NCBI RefSeq assembly: GCF_000306945.1
Contig: NC_018518.1
Span: forward strand, 1,922,001 to 1,986,000
Length of the DNA: 64,000 nt
Source: Bordetella pertussis 18323
Lineage (GTDB): Bacteria > Pseudomonadota > Gammaproteobacteria > Burkholderiales > Burkholderiaceae_B
Reading direction: 5' to 3'
This document shows positions 29,953 to 43,464 of this stretch, piece by piece (position 1 is the first letter of the stretch; every line of letters begins with the position of its first letter). The translations under genes were made by a program, and so were the position numbers. The notes under the pieces are model-generated. The model worked only from the letters and a program-made list of their open reading frames with translations, searched no databases and was not told where the DNA came from.

Positions 29953-31505
29953 CCGGGCGGGGCCAACCCCATGTGCCGCAGGAACACCTGCGCCAGCTCG
30001 TCGACGCGACGCAGGCCGGGTGCGGCGCCGCCCTGGCCGCCGGCCTGCCAGATCAGGTAATCGGTACGGCCGTCCGGCTCGCCCAGGCGCCGGTACACCT
30101 CGGCCATGATGGGCACATGGTCGCCATACACGCACAGGCCTGCCGGGCGCGACAGGCCGCGCATGGCCGCCGCCAGTCCGGTGAACATGGCGTCGGCATT
30201 GCGCAGATGCCGCGCATACGCCACCAGGTCGGCGCAGCCAGGCGCAAGCGGCCCGTCCAGCACCGCCGCGGCGTCGGCCGCGTCGACGCTTTCCCAATGC
30301 AGCGGACCATAGTTCTCCATGGTGATGACATGCACGTACAACGGCTGGCTGCCCTGCCCGGCCAGCCGCTCGGCCACGTAGCGCGCCAGCGCCGCGTCGG
30401 CCACATAGGGCCCGGCGCGCGGCGCGTCGGCGAAGGCGTCCAGGTGCACGAACTCGTCGAAGCCCAGCCAGGGCATGACCCGGTCACGGCCGTAGAAGCT
30501 GGCGTGGAAGGGATGCACGCACACCGTGCGGTAGCCGCGCTGGCGCAGATGGCTGGCCAGGCTGGGCTGCGGCTGGCGCAGGCGCCGGTACGGGTTGTAG
30601 CGGTGCACGCCCAGCGCCGACGCGGCCAGCCCGGTCAGGAAGGCGAATTCGGTGCGCACCGTATTGGCGCCCCAGGCCGCCACCTCGAGCTGGCCGTGCT
30701 CCAGGGCCTCGGCGCGCAGCGCATCCAGGCCGGCCAGCACCTCGGGCTTGAGCGTCCCGAACACGCGCCGCGCGTCGAAGAATGACTCGCTCTGCACGCT
30801 GACCAGGTGCGGCAGCGGGCCGGCGCCTGCCGCCGCGGGCGCCGCGCCGAACGGACCGGATCGCATGGCGGGCGTCCAAGGCTGGCGCTCGGCCCTTCCA
30901 TACAGCCACAGGGTGGCCACCAGACCCAGGCGCCGCAAGTCCTGATCCGCCTCGTAGGTCAGCCCGGCGTCGCGGTGGCCGGCCAGCACAGCCAGCGCCG
31001 CGCCGGCAGCCGCCAGCGCCAGCGTGGCGCCCCAGAACGGGGCCGGCGCAGCATGGGCGGCCCAGGCCGCCGTGCGCGCCCCGGTAGCCGAGGACTCCAG
31101 CGCCAGTCCGGCCCACAACGCCAGGCCGTACCCGCACGCCAGCAGCAGCGCCGCCGGCCACCCCAGGAACGGCAGGTACAGGCGCGGATGGCGCAGCGCA
31201 TCGGTGAAGTATTCGAAATCGCTGTAGACGAACGGCTCGCGCAGCACGCGCGCCTTGGCGGCGCTGACCAGCACCAGCACCGCCTCGATGGCCAATACGT
31301 TGATCGCGCCGAAGTGCGGCCGGCGAAACAGGGCCAGCTCGAGCGCGAACAGCAGGGTCCAGACGCCGGCATGCAGCAGCAGCATCCAGGCCGGCCGCCG
31401 CCATGGCGGCTGCACCGGCGGACGCAGCAATGCCTCCAGCGCCCACGACAGCACCAGTCCGCCGGCCCAGGCGGGCGCCAATGCCAGCCAGAACGTCTCA
31501 GCCAC
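29949..31505 (-). CDS. LtaS-like phosphoglycerol transferase/sulfatase family membrane protein
   Basis: A 518-residue protein. The N-terminal ~210 residues hold about five transmembrane helices; the rest is an alkaline-phosphatase-fold domain. HLVSVQSESFFDARRVFG carries the first metal-binding Glu, NTVRTEFAFLTGL the nucleophile Thr region, VCVHPFHASFYGRDRVMPWL a conserved His, and CVYGDHVPIM the C-terminal Asp-His pair. Relatives transfer glycerol-phosphate or phosphoethanolamine onto polymers, so it probably decorates the capsule. A GTG (31505) overlaps the preceding SDR remnant by eight bases. The gene ends at the TAG of the IS481 target, but the last residues look natural. Confidence 0.82.
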   Translation of the reverse strand: MAETFWLALAPAWAGGLVLSWALEALLRPPVQPPWRRPAWMLLLHAGVWTLLFALELALFRRPHFGAINVLAIEAVLVLVSAAKARVLREPFVYSDFEYFTDALRHPRLYLPFLGWPAALLLACGYGLALWAGLALESSATGARTAAWAAHAAPAPFWGATLALAAAGAALAVLAGHRDAGLTYEADQDLRRLGLVATLWLYGRAERQPWTPAMRSGPFGAAPAAAGAGPLPHLVSVQSESFFDARRVFGTLKPEVLAGLDALRAEALEHGQLEVAAWGANTVRTEFAFLTGLAASALGVHRYNPYRRLRQPQPSLASHLRQRGYRTVCVHPFHASFYGRDRVMPWLGFDEFVHLDAFADAPRAGPYVADAALARYVAERLAGQGSQPLYVHVITMENYGPLHWESVDAADAAAVLDGPLAPGCADLVAYARHLRNADAMFTGLAAAMRGLSRPAGLCVYGDHVPIMAEVYRRLGEPDGRTDYLIWQAGGQGGAAPGLRRVDELAQVFLRHMGLAPPG

Positions 31506-31788
31506 CGTAGCCCAGCCAGCGCAGCAGGCGGCTGGAGACCGCCGGGTGCGTAGCGTTCACCTCCTCCAGCCACGCCAGCAGGCGCTCGGTGGCGCGGATG
31601 TCGAAAGCCGCCACGCTGAGGGTGGCGCCGCGCTCGCGGCACAGCCCGACCAGCTCGTCGAGCCGCCCCAGGCGCCGGCCTTGCAGGATCAGCCGCACGC
31701 CGGGCGCGGCGTACTCCAGCGCCAGCGCCCGGCCAATCTCGCCGCTGGCGCCGGTCAGCAGCACGCATGCCGGCCAGTTCGATCTCAT
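31498..31788 (-). pseudogene. Short-chain dehydrogenase/reductase remnant in capsule locus
   Basis: Only 96 codons remain. The N-terminal ~75 residues are a normal SDR start: VLLTGASGEIGRALALEYA with the G-x-x-x-G-x-G cofactor motif, then LILQGRRLGRLDELVGLC and AFDIRATERLLAWLEEV. The catalytic Ser-Tyr-Lys region is missing, and the sequence jumps to a C-terminal-like SSRLLRWLGYGG and stops. An in-frame internal deletion of about 150 residues explains this. It overlaps kpsS by ATGA and the LtaS-like gene by eight bases, so translational coupling persists. A short functional protein is unlikely. Confidence 0.75.
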
Positions 31789-33005
31789 AGCAATTCCTCC
31801 AGGGCCGAGCGCGGCGCCGTCAGGCGTCCCACCGCATTGGCCACCGCCAGGTCGATGCCCGGCGCGCAATAAAAGCCGCCGTTGACCTGGGTGGCATGGA
31901 TCACCACGGCCTGGAACGCGGCGAACAGGGCCGCCTGTGGCGGCGTGGGGTCGCGCCAGAAATCGTCCAGCGTGTGCTGGCAGGTAAGTCCCGGCATGGC
32001 GTAGATGGGCTGGCTCAGCGCCAGCGTAGCGCAGCCGGCCGCCAGCGCCGCGCTGCCCACGGTGCTGTTGACCGTCACCACGCCGGCGGCGTGCGCCAGC
32101 AAGCCGGGCAGATGCCCGGTCTCCAGGTAGCGCACGCGCCGCTGCAGGCCGTGGCGCCGGGCGGTTTCCGCGGTAACCCGGCGCTGGTCGACGAAGCCCG
32201 GATCGAGCGGGTGGTTCTTGACCACCAGCAGGCAGTCCGGCGGCGCGTGGCGCGCGAACGAGGCCATCACCGCATCCTGGACCTCGCGCATATCGCCGTA
32301 GGGAGAGTGGTCGCGGATCTGCGCGTCGCTGTCCAGCTGCAGCGGCAGCAGGAAGAAGCGCGCGCGCCGCGCCGCCAGGTCGGCCATGGCGCGGGCGTCC
32401 TCGGCGCGCCGGGCGCGCAAGCGCAGGGCCCGCCGCACATAGGCGGCGTACTCGCGCGCCGCGCCATGCGGCGCGTGCGTGCGATAGCGCGGAAACAGCA
32501 GCGGGTTCCAGGCGTTGCATGCGTGGTAGGCCACGTCGTGCCAGGCGCGCAGCCAGAACGGCGACCTGAACGCGCGCGGGCTGGCCTGCGGCACGCGCGC
32601 GGCGCTGGCGCGATACCACGCCGGATCGCGCGGCAGCGACGAATGCGCGTTCACGCCGCCGCGCTCCAGCGTCACCCAGTGCGGCCGGAAATAACCCTCT
32701 TCGAACACATGCACGCGCACGCCGCTCGCGCGGGCCAGCGCGACCGCCGGCCGATGCACCGGCCGGCGGTCGCCGAACAGCACGATGTCGCTGACGGCGT
32801 GGCGCTCCAGCAATTCGGCGTAGAAATCGCCGCAGGCCTGCGCCGCGCCGCGATAAGCGTACGCCTGGCCGCCGCGCCAGTACGCCGCGTCGCCCACCGT
32901 GTAGTTGACGCGGCGCACCGCATGGCCGCGTTCGCGCAGCGCCCGCCCCAGGCGATCGAAGAACGGCGAGCAGACGCCCTGCAGGAACAGGAACGAGGCG
33001 CTCAT
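31785..33005 (-). CDS. kpsS: Capsule linker Kdo transferase, KpsS family
   Basis: A 406-residue cytoplasmic protein. Family features are FLFLQGVCSPFFDRLGRALR at the N-terminus, VNYTVGDAAYW, SDIVLFGDRRPVHRPAVALA, VHVFEEGYFRPHWVTLE (E-E-G-Y-F-R-P-x-W, the hallmark), LVVKNHPLDPGF and VVTVNSTVGSAALAAGC. KpsS adds the first Kdo to phosphatidylglycerol, and KpsC extends it, forming the linker on which group-2 capsules are attached. The ATG at 33005 lies 13 bases after the kpsC stop. Confidence 0.88.
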   Translation of the reverse strand: MSASFLFLQGVCSPFFDRLGRALRERGHAVRRVNYTVGDAAYWRGGQAYAYRGAAQACGDFYAELLERHAVSDIVLFGDRRPVHRPAVALARASGVRVHVFEEGYFRPHWVTLERGGVNAHSSLPRDPAWYRASAARVPQASPRAFRSPFWLRAWHDVAYHACNAWNPLLFPRYRTHAPHGAAREYAAYVRRALRLRARRAEDARAMADLAARRARFFLLPLQLDSDAQIRDHSPYGDMREVQDAVMASFARHAPPDCLLVVKNHPLDPGFVDQRRVTAETARRHGLQRRVRYLETGHLPGLLAHAAGVVTVNSTVGSAALAAGCATLALSQPIYAMPGLTCQHTLDDFWRDPTPPQAALFAAFQAVVIHATQVNGGFYCAPGIDLAVANAVGRLTAPRSALEELL

Positions 33006-33018
33006 GCCATGCTCCGGC

Positions 33019-37399
<4,381 letters not shown>

Positions 37400-37421
37400 T
37401 GGTGCTACCTTCCAGTGAAAA

Positions 37422-38519
37422 TTAGTAAGTACCCACGCGTTGGCCCACGATCAGGACCTGCACGATAGGCGTAATGATCTTTTCCCATTCGTACATGGGC
37501 GCATTACTGACATACACCACGTCCTCCGGCAGCAGCTCGAATTGCTTGGCCAGGAACATGGACTCCGGATTGCGCATATTCAGCCTGAACACCATGGGCC
37601 GCGGGCGGCCATCGGCGTTGCGGCCGTCCAGGCGAAAAACGAATACCCCGGTGGCGTCGGCCGCGCGGTCGTTCAGGCCTCCGGCCACGCCCAGGGCGTC
37701 GAGCAGATTGGTCTGGTTCGACGGCAGTTCGTGCAGGCCCGGCTTGGTAAGGGCCCCCATCGCCACGAAACGCTTCAGGTTCGGTTCGACCACCAGTTCG
37801 GAGCGCGGCTCCACCGCCACGTTGCGGCCGTTGAGCAATTGCTGGTAAGGAATGCGCTGCACCTTGCTGCCAGTCCGGATCACTACGTCGGCCTGGTAAG
37901 CCGGCAGGGTCGAGCCGCCCGCCTGCGTGATCGCATCCAGCGCCGTCAGCGGGCCCTTGTTGCCGCCGAAGCGTCCCGGGCGCGGCACCGCCCCGGCCAC
38001 CAGCACCGAATTGGAGCGGTCGTCGGCCAGATCCACCATGACCTGCGGCTGCACCGCCGCGGTATTGCGCAGGCTGCCCTTGACGAGCTGCTCGATCTGC
38101 GCCAGCGACTTGCCCTGCACTTTCAGGCGGCCCGCATAGGGCAGCGAGATGCTGCCGTCGGCCGCGACCCGCACGGCTTCGAACACCGTGCCGCCGGCGG
38201 CCAGCGGCGCGAACAGTCCGGTCTCCATGCTGTCGGCTACCAGGATGCGCAGCACATCGCCCGGCATCACGCGCATATTGCCCACGTAGCCGTCCGAGGT
38301 GGCGCCATCCTTGGACACCGCCTTGACCAGCACATAGGGCGCAATGGTGTCGGCGCGCAGGTCCACCAGGTCGTAGGAGCCGAGCTTGGCGCCGGTCGCG
38401 TCGGTCGACCCGCCGTCCATGATGGCCGATCGCGTCGGGCCCGACCCGAAGAGAATGCTGCAGCCCGACAGCAGGGCCAGCAGCGCGATGCTCAGGCAAC
38501 GTATGAGTCTATGGTTCAT
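37422..38519 (-). CDS. wza: Outer-membrane capsule export lipoprotein, Wza/KpsD family
   Basis: A 365-residue lipoprotein. The signal [20 protein letters not shown] has the Cys at 20 (LLSGC). The mature part has the two Poly_export/SLBB layers: [60 protein letters not shown], then [15 protein letters not shown] and two further SLBB-like segments ending [20 protein letters not shown]. It should form the outer-membrane channel that docks onto KpsE. The ATG overlaps the previous stop (ATGA). Confidence 0.93.
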   Translation of the reverse strand: MNHRLIRCLSIALLALLSGCSILFGSGPTRSAIMDGGSTDATGAKLGSYDLVDLRADTIAPYVLVKAVSKDGATSDGYVGNMRVMPGDVLRILVADSMETGLFAPLAAGGTVFEAVRVAADGSISLPYAGRLKVQGKSLAQIEQLVKGSLRNTAAVQPQVMVDLADDRSNSVLVAGAVPRPGRFGGNKGPLTALDAITQAGGSTLPAYQADVVIRTGSKVQRIPYQQLLNGRNVAVEPRSELVVEPNLKRFVAMGALTKPGLHELPSNQTNLLDALGVAGGLNDRAADATGVFVFRLDGRNADGRPRPMVFRLNMRNPESMFLAKQFELLPEDVVYVSNAPMYEWEKIITPIVQVLIVGQRVGTY

Positions 38520-39407
38520 GGTCCGTCTTGGTACTCCGGTAGAAACTGGGAAGGCGCCAGCGCGCCGCTCGAAGCGGCCAGCGCGGCCCGGATGCGCGTA
38601 TGCATGTACCCGGCCAGCACCGGCTCGAACTCCGGCGAATAATGGTTCATGTCGGCGCCGTCGCTGGCCAGCAGGCGCGCTGAAGGCCAATCGGGCGCGG
38701 CATCCAGCGGGTCGATCACGTGCACCTGGTGCAGTCCGCGCGCGGCGGCCTTGATGCGCGCCACGTGGCGGACCCGCGCGGCGATGCGGCGCCCGTCGGC
38801 GCGCTCGGCGTCGACGTGGGTCACCACCAGCACGGGCTTGCCCAGGCGCAGCGCCAGGTACATCAGGTCGGCGCGCACCACGGCCTCGCTGTCCTCGGCG
38901 CAGCGCGCCTCGCGCAGCACGCGCAAGCCGCCCGCCAGCACCGTCTCCTCGGCCTGGTCTCGGTACAGGCCGGCCACGGCCTCGTAGGCTTCGGGCGCCA
39001 CTTCGCCGGCGCGCACCAGCGAGCGCCACCAGTTGCGGCCTTCGTCGCCCAGCTCGCGCACCAGGTGCTTGACCCACCAGGTTCTTCTGCAGGAACACGC
39101 CATTGACGCTCACGCTGCGCTCCGAAGCCGCCTCGACCAGCACCGCGTCGGCCTGCGCCAGTTCGTCGGCGCGCGCCGGCGTCACCACGGGCGTGCGGCC
39201 GGCCGGAAACATGAACGGCAGCAGCTGGGAGTCGGGACGCGTCCGGTCGGCCAGCCATTGCACGCGCTGCACCGCCTCGCGCGTACTGTGGATGTAGCCG
39301 CTTATCCCGGCCGTCAGCGGCTGCACCAGGCCGCCGTCGTGCAGCAGGCGCGCCGGCCGGTGCACACGGCAACTGCCCAGCACGAAGAGTTTGGGTGGCA
39401 TGGTCAT
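38516..39407 (-). pseudogene. GSCR-motif polysaccharide protein (WcbI/GSCFA-like), frameshifted
   Basis: The N-terminal frame starts at 39407 (MTMPPKLFVLGSCRVHRPARLL, then GYIHSTREAVQRVQWLADR) and reaches VNGVFLQKNLV. Near 39075-39090 homology passes to another frame, continuing HLVRELGDEGRNWWRSLV, VLVVTHVDAERADGRRIAAR and ASDGADMNHYSPEFEPVLAG, ending at 38516. A one-base indel separates the halves; together they give about 296 residues. The layout matches the N-terminal domain of the product of 48125-50110: GSCR, then G-x-x-H-(S/N)-T-(R/K)-E, V-T-H, and H-Y-(S/T)-P-x-F. The fold is probably SGNH-hydrolase-like with a modifying role, but activity is unknown. ATGA overlaps at both ends show it was part of the coupled operon. 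Confidence 0.78.
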
Positions 39408-41488
39408 GGCATCTGGTAGCACCGGACCGTCGATGCAATCATCTGGTTGAGCGAAAAACGCGCCGAGGCCCAGTCGGCCGCCTTGCGCGCGATCCCCGGG
39501 TCGGCCGCGCACATGTCGTGGATGCGCGCCAGCGCCTCGGCCACGTCCGGCGCGGTCACCGTGTCGGCCGGCAGGGTAAGCCCCGTCACGCCTTCCTGCA
39601 CCGCCTCGCCGGCGCCGCCGGCCAGCGTCGTCACCACCGGCACGCCCGAGAACTGCGCCTCGATCAGCACATTGGGCAGCCCTTCGAAGCGCGACAGCAG
39701 CAGGAACGCGTTGAACTGTGTCAGCCAGTAGCCCACCCGCCTGGACAGGCCGGTAAACAGGATGCGCTCGCCCATGCCCAGCCGCTGCGCGAACTCCCGC
39801 ACCGACTCCAGCAGCGGCCCGCCGCCCACCATGATGAAGCGGACATGCGGGTGGCTGGCGGCAAAGCGCTGCGCCGTCTCCACCCACAGGAACGGGCGCT
39901 TGTTGTCGTCGACCCGCATGACCGTGCCGACGGTAAAGCGCGCGTCCGAAGTGCGGGCGTCGAACTGCGCCATCATGGCGGTGCAGGCGTCGTCCTGCAC
40001 CGACTTCAGCGGCGCCAGCCCGTTGTAGACCACCGGAATGCGCCGCTCGTCCACGCCCAGCCAGTCGGCATAGCGATGCGCGGCGAATTGCGAATTGGAA
40101 CTCAGCGCCACGCCGCGCATCTTCAGCAGTTCCGAATAAATGATGTCGTACTCGACGCGATAGCGGTCCGGCCGGTCCACCGGCGGCATGGTGCGCACCG
40201 ACAGCACGATGCGCGGCACGCCGGCCAGCAGCGCCGCCAGCGCGCAGGCGAAGATCGAACCGTCCTGCCAGATATGCACCACGCTGGGCACCGACGACCG
40301 CATCACGTCGGTCAGCTTGGTCGTTCCCTCGATGATCTGCTTGGGCAGGAAGCGCAGGTACTCGCGGTACGGCGCCAGCAGCGACGAGAACTCGCAGCCG
40401 CCCCATGCCTGCATGTCCGAATAGACGGAAACCGGGATGCCGGCGTCGCGCAGCGTGGCGGCGAAGAAATCGGCGCCTTCGCGGCTGCGCAGCGAGCGGC
40501 ACACGACCTGCACCGGACCCAGCACGCCGTAGCCGGCAATCGATTGCCCCTGCTGGATGGCGCTTTGCATGGCCACGGCGGTGTTGACGAATTGACGCTC
40601 GGCGCCGCCGGCGCCCAGCGAGCCATTGATCATCAGCACCGGACCGACGAACGATTCCGGCCCGGCATCGTATTCCGCATTGCGGCGCCGGCCGATCTCC
40701 TGCAGCATTTTCTCCAGCACCAGGATGCTGACCGGCACATCGCGCCCATCGCCCTCCACGCCCAGGCGCCGCAACGCGGCCAGGTCGGCATTCAGGTCCA
40801 CCAGCCGCCGCGTCAGCTTGCGCGCGCCGTCGCCGATGGCGTCCAGCCCCGCCTGCAGCACATCGCGGGCGCGCCACAGCGCGCCGCGGCGCGTCAGCGA
40901 CTGCGCCCAGCCGACATAGCCGTTCTCGAACTCGGGGTGTTGCCGGGACAGCCGCTCGAAGCAGGCGTCGGCCTGCTCGCTCTGCCCGATTTCGTCCCAG
41001 CTCTTGGCTTCCAGCAGGATCTCCCGTGCGCTGCTGCTGCCGCCGGAGAAGTACAGTTCGATCTCGGCGCGCCCGGCTTCGATGCCCTGCTGGCGCTTGA
41101 CGCCGCGCAGCATGAGGATGAAAGCCTCGGAAGAGTCGGGAAAGCGCTGATGGATGCCGCGCCATACCGCCAGGCCTTCATCGCTGCGGTGGGCCGCCTC
41201 CAGCGCCCGCGCCACCAGCACCTGGAACAGCTCGGTATGCGGATAACGCCGGACGTAATCCAGCAGTTCGGGCAAGGCGGCCGCCGGCTTGTGGACCGCC
41301 GCATGGCGCTCCAGCACCTGGCGCGCCTGCTGCAACAGCTCGCGGCCGGCTTCTTCCGACTCGCCCGGCTCGGCCAGCGCGGCCTCGAGCAGGTCGAGAA
41401 TCGTCGGCCCGGACGCCGGGCCGCCGGTCGGGCCGGCCGCGGTATCGGCGCGGCGCGGCTTGCGGATGCGGGACAGAAACGAAAACAT
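39404..41488 (-). CDS. Glycosyltransferase family 4 protein with N-terminal TPR-like region
   Basis: A 694-residue protein. Residues about 25-260 are helical and repeat-like (LPELLDYVRRYPHTELFQVL, then QADACFERLSRQHPEFENGY), suggesting TPR-type packing. The GT-B transferase follows: INGSLGAGGAERQFVNTAVA, VHIWQDGSIFACALAALLAG, VGTVMRVDDNKRPFLWVETA, and the donor-binding FEGLPNVLIEAQFSGVPVVT with the E-x7-E pattern near 615. It probably adds a sugar to the capsule repeat or linker. It is coupled to the GSCR gene downstream (ATGA) and begins 31 bases after kpsE. Confidence 0.88.
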   Translation of the reverse strand: MFSFLSRIRKPRRADTAAGPTGGPASGPTILDLLEAALAEPGESEEAGRELLQQARQVLERHAAVHKPAAALPELLDYVRRYPHTELFQVLVARALEAAHRSDEGLAVWRGIHQRFPDSSEAFILMLRGVKRQQGIEAGRAEIELYFSGGSSSAREILLEAKSWDEIGQSEQADACFERLSRQHPEFENGYVGWAQSLTRRGALWRARDVLQAGLDAIGDGARKLTRRLVDLNADLAALRRLGVEGDGRDVPVSILVLEKMLQEIGRRRNAEYDAGPESFVGPVLMINGSLGAGGAERQFVNTAVAMQSAIQQGQSIAGYGVLGPVQVVCRSLRSREGADFFAATLRDAGIPVSVYSDMQAWGGCEFSSLLAPYREYLRFLPKQIIEGTTKLTDVMRSSVPSVVHIWQDGSIFACALAALLAGVPRIVLSVRTMPPVDRPDRYRVEYDIIYSELLKMRGVALSSNSQFAAHRYADWLGVDERRIPVVYNGLAPLKSVQDDACTAMMAQFDARTSDARFTVGTVMRVDDNKRPFLWVETAQRFAASHPHVRFIMVGGGPLLESVREFAQRLGMGERILFTGLSRRVGYWLTQFNAFLLLSRFEGLPNVLIEAQFSGVPVVTTLAGGAGEAVQEGVTGLTLPADTVTAPDVAEALARIHDMCAADPGIARKAADWASARFSLNQMIASTVRCYQMP

Positions 41489-41519
41489 GGCGTGATCTCG
41501 TTGACGGTTGAACGATGGC

Positions 41520-42689
41520 TCAGGCGTGGTCCTTGACGGCGTAAACCACCAGCACCGCCACGATCCACAGAATGAAAAGACCCAGCAGGCCCAGCGCGGT
41601 ATCGGTGAAGCGGCGCGGGTACAGCGACTCGTCGGCCAGCTGCGGCTGCGAGGCGATCACCGTGTACAGCACCTGGCGCGCCGCCAGGCCGCGGGCGTCC
41701 TCGAGGGTTTTCAGGGCGCCGGTGTAGTACGCCTCGGCGAATTGCCGCTCGGTCTCGGCCGACTCGTACTCGCGCAGCAGCTTGGACAGCGTGTTGCCGT
41801 TCTCGCTGCGCCCACCGCTGATCTGATGGTCATTGAGGTCCTTGAGCTGGCGCATCAGCGCTTCGTGGCGCGCCTTGACGCGCTCGTAGGCCGGGCCGCT
41901 GCGCAGCCCGCCACGCCCCATCGCGTCCAGTTCCGCGGCCGCGGTGGCCACGTCGCCGCGCACCTTGGCCGCCAGCTGCAGATTGGCCTCCGCCTCCTTG
42001 ACGGGGTCCAGCACGCCCGTGCGGGCCCGCAGGTCCTGGACCTGCACCCGTGCCTGCGCCAGGCGCTTTTCGGCGATGCCGACCTCGACGCGGGCGAAGT
42101 CCACGCTGTCCTCGCGCGACTTGGCCGACATCTGGTTGACCAGCTTCTCGCTGGCCTGCAGGATCGCCTGGGCCAGTTGCAGCGATTCCTCCGGCGAGAA
42201 GGCCCGCACCCGCAGGATGATCGCGCCGGTGGACATGTCGAATTCGATGTCCACCATGCGATTCCATTGCCGCCACAGGCCTTCCTCGGTCTCGTCCTGG
42301 TTCATGCCGTACCAGAAATCGATCATCGGCTTGGACCACATCTCGCGCAGGTTCAGTTCCTTGTCCAGCTCCTGTACGATCTGGCGCGATTTCACATAAT
42401 CGACCACGGCGAACGAATCGACGAACAGCTCGGTCGCCATCGCGCCGCTGCCCATCGACGAATGCCCGTCGCGGTTGGCGCTGGCCTGCTGCATCTGCGA
42501 GCCCGCGCGCAGCCCGAAGCGCGCCTCCGAGACATACTGGTCGGACGCAATGAAGAACAGGTACAAGGCCAGCAGCACGCCGGAAATGCCGATCAGCGCG
42601 ATGGCGGACCAGCGCAGGTAATTGGCGGGCTTGCCCGGCGTCATGCCGGGCAGGCGCGGCCCTGTATAGGTTTTCTCCGTACTAGTCAT
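41520..42689 (-). CDS. kpsE: Capsule export inner-membrane protein, KpsE/WcbD/BexC family
   Basis: A 389-residue polysaccharide co-polymerase-3-like protein. There is one transmembrane helix near 30-50 (WSAIALIGISGVLLALYLFF) and one near the C-terminus (TALGLLGLFILWIVAVLVVY); the region between is periplasmic. It includes YVSEARFGLRAG, IILRVRAFSPEESLQLAQAI (typical KpsE) and a long coiled coil, about 190-330. It links the KpsMT exporter to the Wza channel. Confidence 0.92.
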   Translation of the reverse strand: MTSTEKTYTGPRLPGMTPGKPANYLRWSAIALIGISGVLLALYLFFIASDQYVSEARFGLRAGSQMQQASANRDGHSSMGSGAMATELFVDSFAVVDYVKSRQIVQELDKELNLREMWSKPMIDFWYGMNQDETEEGLWRQWNRMVDIEFDMSTGAIILRVRAFSPEESLQLAQAILQASEKLVNQMSAKSREDSVDFARVEVGIAEKRLAQARVQVQDLRARTGVLDPVKEAEANLQLAAKVRGDVATAAAELDAMGRGGLRSGPAYERVKARHEALMRQLKDLNDHQISGGRSENGNTLSKLLREYESAETERQFAEAYYTGALKTLEDARGLAARQVLYTVIASQPQLADESLYPRRFTDTALGLLGLFILWIVAVLVVYAVKDHA

Positions 42690-42730
42690 AGTCGCTTCTG
42701 GATTCAGGTGAATTGCCGATCGAATCGGGC

Positions 42731-43453
42731 TCAGGATTGCTCAGCGTCGACCGTGTCGACGGCCGGCTCGGCCTCGGCCGCCGGCGCGGGCGCGCTCTGC
42801 GTGTAGCGCGCGATGGTTTCGTCCAAGGGGCCGTAGTGCGCCATGGCGCCGTGCTGCATGATCACGCCGTGGCTGCAGAAGCGCCGCACCGTGGTGGGCG
42901 CGTTGGCCGCCATGATGATGGTGGCGCCGCGCGAGCGCTCGGCGAACACCTCGAGACATTTGCGCTTGAAGTTCACGTCGCCGACCGCGGCCATCTCGTC
43001 GACCACGTACACATCGCAGCGCAGCGCCATCGATATGCCGTAGGACAGCCGCGCGCGCATGCTGTTGGCGTAGGTGACCACAGGCAGGTCGAACGACCGC
43101 CCCAGTTCAGAGAAGTCGTAGACGAAGCGCTCCACGTCCGGGACATCGCAGCCGTAGATGCGCGCGATGAAGCGCACGTTGTCGCGGCCGGTCATGTTCG
43201 AACTGATGCCGCCGGCGAACCCCAGCGGATACGAAATGCTGACCGCCCGCTGCACCGTGCCCGAGTCGGGCAGCTCCATGCCGCAGATCATGCGCAGCAG
43301 CACCGATTTTCCCGAGCCGTTGCCGCCCAGGATGGCCAGGTTCTCGCCGCCGCGGAAATCGAACGACACGTCATCGAGAATGCGCCTGATGCCTTTCTTG
43401 GAGCGATAGCCCTTGCAGACATTGCGCAGCGAAATGATGGTGTCCTGGTCCAT
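42731..43453 (-). CDS. kpsT: Capsule export ABC ATPase KpsT
   Basis: A 240-residue ATPase of the polysaccharide/O-antigen exporter class. Walker A is ILGGNGSGKSVLLRMICG at about 40-57. Instead of LSGGQ it has ANSMRARLSYGISMALRCD, as KpsT proteins do, and Walker B is VYVVDEMAAVGD. The start at 43453 (MDQDTIISLRNVCKGYR) has GGAG six bases upstream; a second ATG at 43465 overlaps the kpsM stop (TGATG) but has no Shine-Dalgarno. The Ala/Glu-rich C-terminal tail is longer than in E. coli. Confidence 0.93.
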   Translation of the reverse strand: MDQDTIISLRNVCKGYRSKKGIRRILDDVSFDFRGGENLAILGGNGSGKSVLLRMICGMELPDSGTVQRAVSISYPLGFAGGISSNMTGRDNVRFIARIYGCDVPDVERFVYDFSELGRSFDLPVVTYANSMRARLSYGISMALRCDVYVVDEMAAVGDVNFKRKCLEVFAERSRGATIIMAANAPTTVRRFCSHGVIMQHGAMAHYGPLDETIARYTQSAPAPAAEAEPAVDTVDAEQS

Positions 43454-43464
43454 GGCCGTCTCCA

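Noticed and set aside
37422..41165. A 1247-codon minus-strand frame over wza and further
   Set aside because: Real coding is wza (from 38519) and the N-terminal half of the GSCR gene; the rest is a shadow of the GT4 gene.
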